A DNA stretch of 64,000 nucleotides, from assembly GCF_900168025.1 (NCBI RefSeq), contig NZ_FUYN01000003.1, forward strand, positions 124,001-188,000, read 5' to 3'. Shown here piece by piece: positions 52,983-62,272 of the stretch. Positions within the stretch are counted from its first letter, which is position 1, and each line of letters begins with the position of its first letter. A program made the translations under genes and the position numbers. The notes beneath the pieces were generated by a model. That model saw only the letters and a program-made list of their open reading frames with translations, ran no database searches and was not told the origin of the DNA. The DNA is from Acetoanaerobium noterae (GTDB taxonomy: Bacteria; Bacillota; Clostridia; Peptostreptococcales; Filifactoraceae).

Positions 52983-54212
52983 TTAATTACTCTCCGCTGC
53001 TATAGTCTCCATCCAAATCTGTTCTATGATTGGAACTAGTTTTGCTGGTAGCTCTGGCATTCTTTTACTCATAAGCTCATCTTGAGGAAGAGTTGCTTTT
53101 CCAAGAGGAATAGAATCAAATACTTTCTTCTCATCGTCAGATAGCTTACTGTTATCTAGTACAGGAAGATCTCCCCATCCACTTGGATCGTATTTTTTAG
53201 CCTGAGCTTCAACTGATATTATTTCATTAATAACTGCTTTTGCACCCTCTACATTTGGTGAATTAAAAGGTATAGCCACAAAATGAGTATTTCCTATACT
53301 TCCCTTATCAAATATAAAGGTTTTAGTAGCTTCTGGAAACTCCCCTGTTGAAATTCTAGATGATGCTGAGTTCGGATTATAATCCATAGTCATAAACACT
53401 TCTCCATCTGCATACATATTATCTAATATAGATAGTGAAGCTGGATATGTCTTTCCTTGATTCCATAGATATGGCTTTAATTCCTTAAGATAGTCCATAG
53501 CTGGCATAATAGCTGATTTCACAGTATCATAATCTGCATCCATAGTCAAAAACTGTTCATATCCAACTATATCATATATGATATTTCTTACAAAAGCACT
53601 TCCTGTGAAATCCGGTGGCGCAGGATAAGTAAATTTTCCAGGATTATTTTTAGCCATTTCTAAAAGCGCTTTATGATCTACGGGCACCTGAGATAAAAGT
53701 GAGCTGTCATAAACCATAACAAACTGAGCTTTTCCAAATGGTACCTCGTAGCCTTCTGTCGCAACTCCAAAATCAAACATTACATCTGGAGAGTTCGGAT
53801 CTAGGTACTTACTGAAATTTTCAAGCTCACTTGCAAATGGCCCAAATAAAAGTCCATTTTCTTTAGCTGAAGCAAAGTTTTCACCGTTAATCCATATAAT
53901 ATCAATACTTCCTTTATCAGTTCCTGCTTGCTTTTCATTTAGCAGTAGATTCAATATCTCATCGATATTCATACCTACTCTTTCAAGCTTGATATTGTAT
54001 TTTTTTGCAACTGCATCTGTTAGATACCCATCTATCCATGCATTAGTAACCTCACTTCCACCCCAGCCGTAAAAAGTTACCGTAGTCTGCTCAGTGGTTG
54101 TATTAGCCCCTTCTGCTTCATCATTAGCATCTGTGCTCCCTGACTGACTAGAGCAAGCCGATAGCATAAGCATAGATAAAATAAGTAAAATTGCCAAAAG
54201 TTTTTTCTTCAT
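52983..54212 (-). CDS. ABC importer substrate-binding lipoprotein, YnjB-like
   Basis: A 409-residue lipoprotein: signal LLAILLILSMLMLSACSS, lipobox LSAC (Cys 20), then a Ser/Thr/Glu linker. The two-lobed binding domain begins VTFYGWGGSEVTNAWIDGYL and includes IDIIWINGENFASAKENGLL, VPFGKAQFVMVYDSS and AYPASLSILDNMYADGEVFM. The YNPNSASSR stretch and GWGG are typical of the YnjB type. The ligand is not known for the family. GGAGG precedes the start. The second gene of the operon. Confidence 0.9.
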   Translation of the reverse strand: MKKKLLAILLILSMLMLSACSSQSGSTDANDEAEGANTTTEQTTVTFYGWGGSEVTNAWIDGYLTDAVAKKYNIKLERVGMNIDEILNLLLNEKQAGTDKGSIDIIWINGENFASAKENGLLFGPFASELENFSKYLDPNSPDVMFDFGVATEGYEVPFGKAQFVMVYDSSLLSQVPVDHKALLEMAKNNPGKFTYPAPPDFTGSAFVRNIIYDIVGYEQFLTMDADYDTVKSAIMPAMDYLKELKPYLWNQGKTYPASLSILDNMYADGEVFMTMDYNPNSASSRISTGEFPEATKTFIFDKGSIGNTHFVAIPFNSPNVEGAKAVINEIISVEAQAKKYDPSGWGDLPVLDNSKLSDDEKKVFDSIPLGKATLPQDELMSKRMPELPAKLVPIIEQIWMETIAAESN

Positions 54213-54240
54213 AAGTAGTTCCTCCTATATGTCATTTTTA

Positions 54241-55377
54241 TTAAAGCCTTGCTGTTTTTGCTATAAATCTATTTTTCCATTTATCCAAGGTGCTTTGATT
54301 TCCTTGATTTACTTCTAAAAAATCATCTAGGAAAATTAAATCTAAAATATGTAATGACTTACTGCCTCCTCGTCTCATAGACTCTACACATTCTTGGCAA
54401 TAGGTAAGTATATAATCAGCATCCTTTTCCGTAGCTCTTCGTCTCATGTGAGCTTTTGCTATATCATTTTGAGTGATAGCTACCATCCCTCCAGCTCCGC
54501 AGCATAAAGTCTTGCCTTTGCTGTACTTCATTTCATCTATCTCTATACCTAAAGCTGCAATTATATTTCTAACAGCCATGTGAATTGAATCTACATCTCT
54601 AGTAGGACAAGGATCATGAAGTACAAAGCTATATTCAGATTTATTAGTATTTAAGCCTTCTTCTTTTTTCATTTTATATTTATTCTTTGCCTCTGCTGGA
54701 ACACCTGATTTATCAATGTATTCCCAAAGAGATATCACTTCTATACCTGGGCTATTTGATAGAATTGTCATATAGCAATTTTGACAACCTGTTATTACTC
54801 TTTTTACTTTTCTTCTTTTAAATTCATCATCAATTCCTAGGTAGATTTTTTGAAACTCACTGTCTTTACCCATCATTTTTGTAGGCTTTGCACAGCATAC
54901 ATTGTAGTAACCTGCACCCTTTGTAGTTTCTCTTATGTAGGAATATACCTTTTCAACTAAATCAGGGCTATATGCCTGAAGCGCACAGCCTGGAAAAAAC
55001 ACTGTATCAGATTCTAAATGCTGAATCTTTTTTGAAAAAAGCCCTGTAAAGCTAAGCTTTTGATGCATAGCCACATTACTAGTATTCAAATCCTTTGGAA
55101 GTTTTCCGTTTGTTTGATTTACTGTATCTTTTCTTAGCTCCATAAACAGATGCTTTAAATCCACATCTACTGGGCATACTTTAGTGCAGTAGCCACACTG
55201 CATACATGAATAAGGCAATTTATAATCAAATGACTTTTCATCTAGTAGCTTCTTAAGAAGTGTTTTTGGAGAGTCACAAAATCTATCGAGCATAGGACAT
55301 CCCTTCATGCAAGCATTGCACCCTATACACTTTTGCTCACTTTCCACAATTTCAATTGTTTTATCACTTATAATCAT
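54241..55377 (-). CDS. Fe-S oxidoreductase with two ferredoxin clusters and two CCG domains (HdrD/GlcF-like)
   Basis: A 378-residue cytoplasmic protein, start at 55377 (AAGGAG six bases upstream). Two [4Fe-4S] sets, CIGCNACMKGCP (near 18) and CMQCGYCTKVCP (near 58), are followed by two cysteine-rich CCG domains: FFPGCALQAYSPD with NVCCAKP, and HDPCPTRD with TLCCGAGGM. This is the heterodisulfide-reductase D / glycolate-oxidase F architecture that binds a noncubane cluster or passes electrons. It heads the ydj/ynj-like operon, taking the place of E. coli ynjA and ynjE. A partner flavoprotein is not adjacent. Confidence 0.9.
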   Translation of the reverse strand: MIISDKTIEIVESEQKCIGCNACMKGCPMLDRFCDSPKTLLKKLLDEKSFDYKLPYSCMQCGYCTKVCPVDVDLKHLFMELRKDTVNQTNGKLPKDLNTSNVAMHQKLSFTGLFSKKIQHLESDTVFFPGCALQAYSPDLVEKVYSYIRETTKGAGYYNVCCAKPTKMMGKDSEFQKIYLGIDDEFKRRKVKRVITGCQNCYMTILSNSPGIEVISLWEYIDKSGVPAEAKNKYKMKKEEGLNTNKSEYSFVLHDPCPTRDVDSIHMAVRNIIAALGIEIDEMKYSKGKTLCCGAGGMVAITQNDIAKAHMRRRATEKDADYILTYCQECVESMRRGGSKSLHILDLIFLDDFLEVNQGNQSTLDKWKNRFIAKTARL

Positions 55378-55460
55378 AGCCTTCTCCTTAAGTCGCATTT
55401 CATTACTATAAATAAAAAACTGTCATTCTTCTAACATGCAAAAAATATTATAACACAACA

Positions 55461-55491
55461 AAAAAAATAACACCTGAATTAGTGTTATTTT
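55461..55491 (-). terminator. terminator of the sensor diguanylate cyclase gene
   Basis: On the minus strand AAAATAACAC pairs with GTGTTATTTTTTTT. Confidence 0.85.
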
Positions 55492-55520
55492 CTAGTTATT
55501 GAGATTTTTTATAATAAGTA

Positions 55521-57410
55521 TTATGATTTTTTATAAACGATAACTCTATTTCTACCTTGATTTTTTGCAGTATAAAGTGCTTTATCTGCTTTAACAAAAA
55601 TCTGGTCTACATCATCATCTGCTTCCCATATTGCTATTCCAATGCTTATAGTTATTTTTTCAATGTCTGGATGACTTATATCTTCAACTGTTCTTCTGAT
55701 TTTTTCTGCAGCAGGGACAGCTTCAGCTTCTGTAGTATTTGGCATTAATACTACAAATTCTTCGCCTCCCCATCTAGCGAAAATATCATAGCTACGAATT
55801 ATCTTAGAAACTGCATCGGTAACTCTTTTAAGCACTTTGTCACCTACATCATGACCAAAATTATCATTTACAAGCTTAAAGTGGTCTAAATCAAATAGCA
55901 AAAGTGAAAAGCTTGCTTTCTGTCTTTTGGCTAAATCTACTTCTTCCTTTATTCTTTCATCAAAATAATATCTGTTTTTTATTCCAGTGAGGTTGTCTAT
56001 GCTTACTCTTTCACTTAAGGAAATATTTTTTCGCTCCAGTTCCTTTGCTAGCTCTTTATACTGCTTCTCCCTAGCTTCTAAAGCTTCCTCAAGTGTTGCT
56101 CTTTGGGTCACATCCCTAATTATAGAAACTAGATTTATAGAATTGCCGTTTTCATCCTTAATGGCTCTGCTGTTTACTTCATAAATGGTGGCGTTGTCAT
56201 TTTTTCTTCCTCTATAATTTGTAGTTCCTATATTTTCTTCCTGAAATACTCTGTCTATATTTTTTTCTATTTCTAAATGCTCATCTTCTGCAAAGAACTG
56301 AAGTATATTTTCTCCTATTAAGTTATCTCCATTGTAGCCTAAAACATCAATCGCGGCATTTGAGGCTAGAATGATATTATACTTCATATCTAGCATGACA
56401 ATTGCATTGGGTGAGGCATCTAGAATGGATTTATAAAGCCTTTCGCTTTCTATTACTTTCTCATTTAGATATATTAGCTCAGCTTGTCGCTCATTTAATG
56501 CTTTGTTTAAGCTTCTAATCTTTTTTAGCCAATAAAGGCCAATAAAAAGAACGATTGAAAATAAAGCAAAGGTAATAGAAAATAACCTGTAATTAAAACC
56601 TTTATCGTATTCCAAGGATATATGAGAGTTGATTACGCTCTGAAGCTCCTGCTGAGAAATGCTATCTATAGCTTTATTTAAAATACCTTGAAGCATTTCA
56701 TCATCATTAGTTATACCTATTCTGAGTCTATTTTCATATTTTGGAATCTCTCCTGAAATCTTCAAATTAAAATAGCCATCTTTGTTGATTACATAAGCCG
56801 CCATAGTAAGAGACCTTAAGGTCATGTCAGCTTTCTTTTCATCTACCATTTCTATGGCCTTTGCTTCAGAGTCTACTAAGAGTATTTTTAGCTTAGGATA
56901 ATCAGTTCTTAGTCTTTCTTCAATACTTGTCCCTTTTGGAAGCACCATTGTTTCATCAATAAACCTATTTAAATCAGAAATATATTCATGCTCATCTCTA
57001 GTTATAAATACATTTGGGTCAGTATAGTAGGGCTTAGTAAAAATAAGCCATTTTCTTCGTTCTGGTGTTTCGTTTAGCATGCTGATTGCATCAGCTTTTC
57101 CTTTCTTAGATAGCTCTAAGCTTTCATCCCAGCTCTTTGTATGAACTAACTCAAATTCAAGACCAGTCCTGTTTTCTATAAGAGCTATGAGGTCAGCCGC
57201 AATACCTCTGTAATTGCCTTTTTCATCAATCTCCTCATAAGGATACCAATCTGGATCTACTAAAATTTTTACAGTATTTTTTGAAGCTATATAAGCCTGC
57301 TCTTCCTGAGTAAAATTTTCAGCATATACTATTTCATGAATAAAAAATCCAACTGCTAATAGAATGACTGATAAGCTCACGATGCTAAGTACATGTATGT
57401 ATTTCTTCAT
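55521..57410 (-). CDS. sensor diguanylate cyclase: SBP_bac_3 domain-TM-PAS-GGDEF
   Basis: A 629-residue protein, start at 57410 (GAGGTG upstream). An N-terminal signal anchor is followed by a solute-binding-protein family 3 domain outside the membrane (VKILVDPDWYPYEEIDEKGN, GIAADLIALIENRTGLEFEL), a membrane helix near 275-292, a PAS domain (LYKSILDASPNAIVMLDMKY, near 330-440) and GGDEF (RWGGEEFVVLMP). RSYD five residues before GGEEF is a proper inhibitory RxxD, unlike the other two GGDEF proteins in this window. It should sense an amino acid or other small ligand and make c-di-GMP under feedback control. Monocistronic. Confidence 0.93.
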   Translation of the reverse strand: MKKYIHVLSIVSLSVILLAVGFFIHEIVYAENFTQEEQAYIASKNTVKILVDPDWYPYEEIDEKGNYRGIAADLIALIENRTGLEFELVHTKSWDESLELSKKGKADAISMLNETPERRKWLIFTKPYYTDPNVFITRDEHEYISDLNRFIDETMVLPKGTSIEERLRTDYPKLKILLVDSEAKAIEMVDEKKADMTLRSLTMAAYVINKDGYFNLKISGEIPKYENRLRIGITNDDEMLQGILNKAIDSISQQELQSVINSHISLEYDKGFNYRLFSITFALFSIVLFIGLYWLKKIRSLNKALNERQAELIYLNEKVIESERLYKSILDASPNAIVMLDMKYNIILASNAAIDVLGYNGDNLIGENILQFFAEDEHLEIEKNIDRVFQEENIGTTNYRGRKNDNATIYEVNSRAIKDENGNSINLVSIIRDVTQRATLEEALEAREKQYKELAKELERKNISLSERVSIDNLTGIKNRYYFDERIKEEVDLAKRQKASFSLLLFDLDHFKLVNDNFGHDVGDKVLKRVTDAVSKIIRSYDIFARWGGEEFVVLMPNTTEAEAVPAAEKIRRTVEDISHPDIEKITISIGIAIWEADDDVDQIFVKADKALYTAKNQGRNRVIVYKKS

Positions 57411-57477
57411 ATTCACCTCATAATTTACTGATATCTTATTAAGTATAATTTACTCTTATATGTACTTAAATACAACA

Positions 57478-57523
57478 AAAAAACGAGGTTCTAGCAAAAC
57501 ATTTTTGCTTCCACTCGCTTTTT
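57478..57523 (-). terminator. terminator of the pentitol operon
   Basis: On the minus strand GCGAG...AGCAAAAA pairs with TTTTGCT...CTCGTTTTTTT, an interrupted stem with a strong U-run. Confidence 0.7.
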
Positions 57524-57607
57524 AGTTTAAAAATAATTTTTTTAGCTATAAAATCAGCTAGTTTAACTATATCTCAATCAAAATCAATTAAGTAGCTATA
57601 TTAAAAT

Positions 57608-59077
57608 CTATAAGCTAGAAAAAAAATCTTTTAGCATTGGATATAAGCTTTTATATTTTTTGTATTTCTCAGAGTAAATTTTACTTGATACTTCATCTGG
57701 GGTAAATTCTTTAGTTGTCTTAATTATATCCTGACAAGCATTTGAAACTGAGCTGTACTTGCCATCTCCTACTGATGCTAGAATTGCAGCTCCAAGAGCT
57801 GGTCCTTCATTTATATCCAATTTTTTGATTTTAGTATGAAGTACATCTGCTAACATTTGGCACCAAAAATCATTTTTAGCTCCGCCACCGTTTATTATTA
57901 TTTCCTTAGGGTTTATGCCTACCTCATGCATTAGCTCATAGCAATCCCTAAGTGAATAGCATACCCCTTCAAGAAGAGCTCTTGTCATATCTTTTCTCTC
58001 ATGTCTTACTGTCATTCCTAGGAAGGTAGCCTTTGCATCTGGGTCATTATGAGGTGTTCTTTCTCCAGATAAATAAGGAAGATAATATATATTTTCGTTT
58101 ATATCGCTTTTTTCTACTTCAGTTAAAACTTCATCATAGGATGAGGCTTTTAAAAAATCCTCTACATACCATTTGAGAGAAGCTGCTGCAGACAAAGTAA
58201 CTCCCATTACATGATACTTTCCTCTAGCATCGCAAAATACATGAAGCTTGCCTTCATCTTCCATTACAAACTCATCCGAAGTAGCAAATACAGCTCCTGA
58301 GGTGCCTAGTGATATAGAGCAATGATGATTCTCTACTATTCCTCCACCTACTGCAGCTACGGCCTGATCCCCTCCACCTATTACAATTTTTACCTCAGCT
58401 GGAAGACCAAGTTCAGTTGCTATATCTTTTTTTATAGTTCCTATTGCAGAAAAAGAATCATATAATTTCGGCAATTTATTTTCGTCAATATCCAAAATCC
58501 TCATCATATCATCAGACCACTTTTTATTTTTTACATCTAAATAAAGAGTCCCTGATGCATCTGAGTAATCTGTAGCAAATTCACCTGATAGCTTATATGC
58601 TATATAGTCCTTAGGGAGACATATTTTAGCTATTTTCTTGAAGTTATCCGGTTCGTTTTGTTTTACCCAAAGCACCTTTGGAGCAGTAAATCCATTTAGA
58701 GCTATATTTGCTGTCCAGCTTAAAAGCTTGTCTTTTCCTATCTCATTATTTAAAAATCTGCACTCTGACTCAGTCCTTTGGTCATTCCACAAAATAGCTG
58801 GTCTAATTACCTTATCTTCACTATCTAGGATTACTAATCCATGCATCTGTCCACTAAAACCAATTGATTTAACCTTATCTTTATCAATATATTCTAAAAT
58901 GTCTTTTAGTGCTAGCTTACTTTGCTCCCACCAGTCATTGGGATTTTGCTCTGACCACAATGGAAAAGGATATGAAATAGGGTATTCTCTCGAAACTGTT
59001 TTTACTATCTTTCCTGCTTCATCTATTGCTAGAACCTTTACAGATGAAGTTCCTATGTCAATACCAATATAATACAT
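57608..59077 (-). CDS. xylB: xylulokinase, FGGY family
   Basis: A 489-residue cytoplasmic sugar kinase making D-xylulose 5-phosphate. It shows the ATP/phosphate loop DIGTSSVKVLAIDEAG at the start, SGQMHGLVILDSED (the xylulokinase-typical MHG), WNDQRT, the catalytic aspartate in GGGDQAVAAVGGG (near 237) and GGGAKNDFWCQMLADVL (near 395). The length matches XylB (480-500). It is last in the operon after a polyol dehydrogenase, so the pathway is polyol to ketose to ketose phosphate. No xylA is near, in line with a polyol rather than xylose route. Confidence 0.93.
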   Translation of the reverse strand: MYYIGIDIGTSSVKVLAIDEAGKIVKTVSREYPISYPFPLWSEQNPNDWWEQSKLALKDILEYIDKDKVKSIGFSGQMHGLVILDSEDKVIRPAILWNDQRTESECRFLNNEIGKDKLLSWTANIALNGFTAPKVLWVKQNEPDNFKKIAKICLPKDYIAYKLSGEFATDYSDASGTLYLDVKNKKWSDDMMRILDIDENKLPKLYDSFSAIGTIKKDIATELGLPAEVKIVIGGGDQAVAAVGGGIVENHHCSISLGTSGAVFATSDEFVMEDEGKLHVFCDARGKYHVMGVTLSAAASLKWYVEDFLKASSYDEVLTEVEKSDINENIYYLPYLSGERTPHNDPDAKATFLGMTVRHERKDMTRALLEGVCYSLRDCYELMHEVGINPKEIIINGGGAKNDFWCQMLADVLHTKIKKLDINEGPALGAAILASVGDGKYSSVSNACQDIIKTTKEFTPDEVSSKIYSEKYKKYKSLYPMLKDFFSSL

Positions 59078-59098
59078 TAATAACCCCTTCTTTCCCTT

Positions 59099-60139
59099 CT
59101 ACTGCATCACTATTACTGCTTTGACAACCTCTCCTGGATTTTCTGCTACATAATCAAATGCTTCCTTTGTTTTTTCAAAGTCAAACTTATGACTTACAAT
59201 ATCAGCTATTTTTATAGAGCCACTTGCAATAGCATTAATACCTGTAGGATATAAATTTCTGTATCTAAATACGCTTTTAATAGTTCCTTCTTTTGATTGT
59301 AGTTTCATAAAATTAAATTCAATTGAATCCTTTGGAGTCATCCCAACAGATACAATAGTTCCAGCTGGTTTTAAAACGTCTACTGTCTGTTTTAATGTAA
59401 TTTCAGAGCCAGCAGTTTCAATCACAACTTCAGCTCCAAGATTATTTGTAAGCTCCATTACCTTAGCTACTACATCTTCATTCTTTGCATTAATTACATG
59501 AGTAGCTCCTAATTCTTTGGCTTTATCCAATCTATTTTGCAAAATATCTACAACTATAATCTGAGATGCTCCCATAGCTTTTGAAGCTAGTAGCGAGCAA
59601 AGACCTATACAGCCTGTTCCAAACACTACAACAGTATCTCCTAATTTTACATTTCCTTGATTAGCCGCATGAAGCCCTACGTTTAAAGGCTCTACTAAAG
59701 CTCCTTCAATTGAGCTGACATGTTCAGGAAGCTTGAAGCATTTAGAAGCTGGGTGCTTTACATAATTTGCAAATACTCCATGATATGGAGGTGTGGCGAA
59801 GAATTCCACATCTGGGCATAGATTGTACTTGCCAGTAACGCAAAATTCACATTTTCCACAGGTTACTCCTGGCTCCATAGCAACTCTATCTCCAACTTTT
59901 AAATCCTTAACCTTTGCTCCAACCTCAACTACTTTTCCTGCTGCTTCGTGTCCAAGTATGAAGTCCCCATCTACAATAAAGCTTCCTATTTTACCATGCT
60001 GATAATAGTGCATATCTGAACCACATATTCCAACTGCTTCCACCTTTATCAATACATCCTCTTCCCCTATTTCAGGAACAGGAATTTCTTTCCAAATCAT
60101 GTCATTTGTTCCGTGCATAAATATCGCTTTATTTTCCAT
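59099..60139 (-). CDS. zinc-dependent polyol dehydrogenase (xylitol/sorbitol dehydrogenase type)
   Basis: A 346-residue medium-chain dehydrogenase. Catalytic zinc ligands lie in GICGSDMHYYQHG and GHEAAGKV; the structural zinc in CGKCEFCVTGKYNLC. The NAD fold starts VVFGTGCIGLCSLLASKAMG, and the following VDILQNRL with its acidic residue favours NAD. Start at 60139 (AGAGGA upstream). It turns a polyol into a ketose; the neighbouring xylulokinase points to xylitol or D-arabitol giving D-xylulose, with sorbitol as an alternative. Separated from the binding-protein gene by a perfect hairpin. Confidence 0.92.
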   Translation of the reverse strand: MENKAIFMHGTNDMIWKEIPVPEIGEEDVLIKVEAVGICGSDMHYYQHGKIGSFIVDGDFILGHEAAGKVVEVGAKVKDLKVGDRVAMEPGVTCGKCEFCVTGKYNLCPDVEFFATPPYHGVFANYVKHPASKCFKLPEHVSSIEGALVEPLNVGLHAANQGNVKLGDTVVVFGTGCIGLCSLLASKAMGASQIIVVDILQNRLDKAKELGATHVINAKNEDVVAKVMELTNNLGAEVVIETAGSEITLKQTVDVLKPAGTIVSVGMTPKDSIEFNFMKLQSKEGTIKSVFRYRNLYPTGINAIASGSIKIADIVSHKFDFEKTKEAFDYVAENPGEVVKAVIVMQ

Positions 60140-60170
60140 ATACATTCCTCTTTTCTGACAGTTATAAAGG

Positions 60171-60200
60171 AATGGATAACAGGAAAACCTGTTATCCATT
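60171..60200 (-). terminator. perfect intraoperonic hairpin after the binding-protein gene
   Basis: AATGGATAACAGG pairs with CCTGTTATCCATT, a 13-base perfect stem with four-base loop, and a weak U-run. It likely raises binding-protein mRNA relative to the downstream enzymes. Confidence 0.75.
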
Positions 60201-60205
60201 TAATA

Positions 60206-61201
60206 CTAGTTAATTGCGCCTGCTTTTTTGTGCATTTCAATATATTGATCAACGTTATCAGGTGTTATAAGTGGACAATCTATATCCATATCTATTTGTG
60301 TCTCTTCTCCAGTAAGTAATTTATTGCTTGTATCCATTAATGCAGTTGCTAAATCATAAGCACTTTGAAGACTTGTAGAAGTCATTTTGCCATCTTTAAT
60401 AAGTAGGCATGCTTCAGCTGTTCCATCTACTCCGTAAGCTTGAATTTCAGCAAATTCAGGTTTATCTTTAACTGCTTCTAATGCACCTGCTGCCATATTA
60501 TCATTCATAGATATTATAGCGTCAATTTTCTTATTAGCTTGCATCCATGTTTCCATGTATGTCATAGCTTCGTCTTTATTCCAGTTAGCAATCTCTTCTC
60601 CAACTATAGTAACGTCAGGTCTTTTTTCAAAAAACTCTTTTTGCCATGATTTATATCTCTCATCAGCGTGGAAGTTTCCTGGAGGCCCCTTAAGTATAAC
60701 TACATTAGCATTTTGAGGTACTTTTTCTACTGCTAGCTCTGCATTTACTTGAGCTTGCTTGTATGGGTCTGCGTCAACTGAAGAAGCTCCTTCAATTCCA
60801 GAAATTCTTGCATTAGTTGTTATAACTTTGATTCCTGCAGCTATAGCTTTTTCTGCATATGATCTTTGTGCTTCTCCATTATTTGGCTGAATGATAATAA
60901 GGTCATACTTGTTTGCGATAGCGTTTTCGATAAGTGAGTTCTCAGTATCGTCTGATGCTTGTCCGTCGAAGATATCAACAGTCATGTTGTCATATTTCTC
61001 AGATTCTTCTTTTACTGCATTAGCTAGCCACGCTGCAAATGAATCTGCTTGAGCTCTAGCTACATAAGCAACTTTGTACTTTCCATCTGCTGGAGCCTCA
61101 GAGCCCTCTGGTGCTTCAGTAGTTGGCGCTGGTGAACTACAACCTGTTACAGATGCTGCAAGAAGTGCTACAGCAAAAAACATTGATAACCATTTTTTCA
61201 T
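60206..61201 (-). CDS. sugar/polyol ABC transporter binding lipoprotein (RbsB family)
   Basis: A 331-residue lipoprotein: MFFAVALLAASVTGC with lipobox VTGC (Cys 21), then a Pro/Glu linker and a type I periplasmic-binding fold. Typical parts are YKVAYVARAQADSFAAWLANA, YDLIIIQPNNGEAQRSYAEKA, VVILKGPPGNFHADERYKSW and IDAIISMNDNMAAGALEAV. It captures the substrate for the adjacent permease and ATPase. GGAGG precedes the start. Confidence 0.93.
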   Translation of the reverse strand: MKKWLSMFFAVALLAASVTGCSSPAPTTEAPEGSEAPADGKYKVAYVARAQADSFAAWLANAVKEESEKYDNMTVDIFDGQASDDTENSLIENAIANKYDLIIIQPNNGEAQRSYAEKAIAAGIKVITTNARISGIEGASSVDADPYKQAQVNAELAVEKVPQNANVVILKGPPGNFHADERYKSWQKEFFEKRPDVTIVGEEIANWNKDEAMTYMETWMQANKKIDAIISMNDNMAAGALEAVKDKPEFAEIQAYGVDGTAEACLLIKDGKMTSTSLQSAYDLATALMDTSNKLLTGEETQIDMDIDCPLITPDNVDQYIEMHKKAGAIN

Positions 61202-61258
61202 AACAAAACCCTCCTTAAATTAAAATAATATATTTTAAAATGAATGCTCATTCTAAAA

Positions 61259-62257
61259 TCAGCTGACTTTTTCCTTTGTTTCTTCTACCATAATTAGTTT
61301 CTTGCTTTTGCCTTTTGATTTTGACCAAATATCATAGATAACTGCAAGAGCTATGATTGCACCTCTTACTATCTGCTGAAGATATGAGTCTAGACCAACC
61401 ATAACCATGATATTATCAAGGAAGCCTACTATAAAAGCTCCTGCTAAAGTTCCAAATGCTGTTCCAACTCCACCAGAGAAACTAGTTCCACCTATGACAG
61501 CAGCAGTTAAGGCTTTAAATTCGTAACCTACAGCTCCATTAGGAAGTCCGCCATTTACCCTAGACATAAAGATAACTCCTGCAAGACCTACTAAAATTCC
61601 ATTAAATATAAATGCTTTCATTTTTACTCTATCAACGTTGATGCCTGAAGCATTTGCTGCTTCTTCATTTCCACCTATTGCATAAATAGAACGTCCGAAA
61701 ACCGTATGATTTAAAATGTACCAAGTGATGATAAGAGTTAATACTAAAAATATTATAGGAATAGGAATTCCCATTAGATTACCTTGTCCAAATATCGTAT
61801 AGTCCTTAATCTGATAAATATTTTGCCCTTTAGTATATAAAAGTGCTGCACCTCTTGCCATTGTCATCATAGCCAGTGTTGCTATAAATGGTGGTGTCTT
61901 GAATTTTGTTACCATAAGTCCATTTAAAACGTTGCAGGCAACACTTACTAAAATTGCTACCAAAAAACCTATAAACAACGAGCCTGTCGATAAGTAGGCT
62001 GAGATTGATAAAACCCCTGCTAAAGCTAAAACTGATGCTGATGAAAGATCCAACATTCCCGAAATGATTAAAATAGTTTGTCCAAATGCTAGAATTGTGC
62101 CTACTGCTATCTGAACAGAAACATTGGTGAGATTTGATTTTGTCATGAAGTTTTCATTTGCCATCCAGCTGACTACAAATAAAACTAACAATACAAGATA
62201 TATTCCATATTTGCTCAGCATATCTGGATTAATTTTTCCTTTTGCTTTATTACTCAC
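61259..62257 (-). CDS. sugar/polyol ABC transporter permease (RbsC family)
   Basis: A 332-residue permease with eight to ten helices. The signature is the conserved AIGGNEEAANASGINVDRVK loop, GYEFKALTAAVIGGTSFSGG and GTLAGAFIVGFLDNIMVMVG. It lies 15 bases after the ATPase gene. Forms the membrane channel of the importer. Confidence 0.93.
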   Translation of the reverse strand: MSNKAKGKINPDMLSKYGIYLVLLVLFVVSWMANENFMTKSNLTNVSVQIAVGTILAFGQTILIISGMLDLSSASVLALAGVLSISAYLSTGSLFIGFLVAILVSVACNVLNGLMVTKFKTPPFIATLAMMTMARGAALLYTKGQNIYQIKDYTIFGQGNLMGIPIPIIFLVLTLIITWYILNHTVFGRSIYAIGGNEEAANASGINVDRVKMKAFIFNGILVGLAGVIFMSRVNGGLPNGAVGYEFKALTAAVIGGTSFSGGVGTAFGTLAGAFIVGFLDNIMVMVGLDSYLQQIVRGAIIALAVIYDIWSKSKGKSKKLIMVEETKEKVS

Positions 62258-62272
62258 CTTAACACCTCCTTA

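Noticed and set aside
58638-59072. Plus-strand open frame of 144 codons
   Set aside because: Antisense shadow of xylB; composition is typical of a reverse complement and there is no ribosome binding site.
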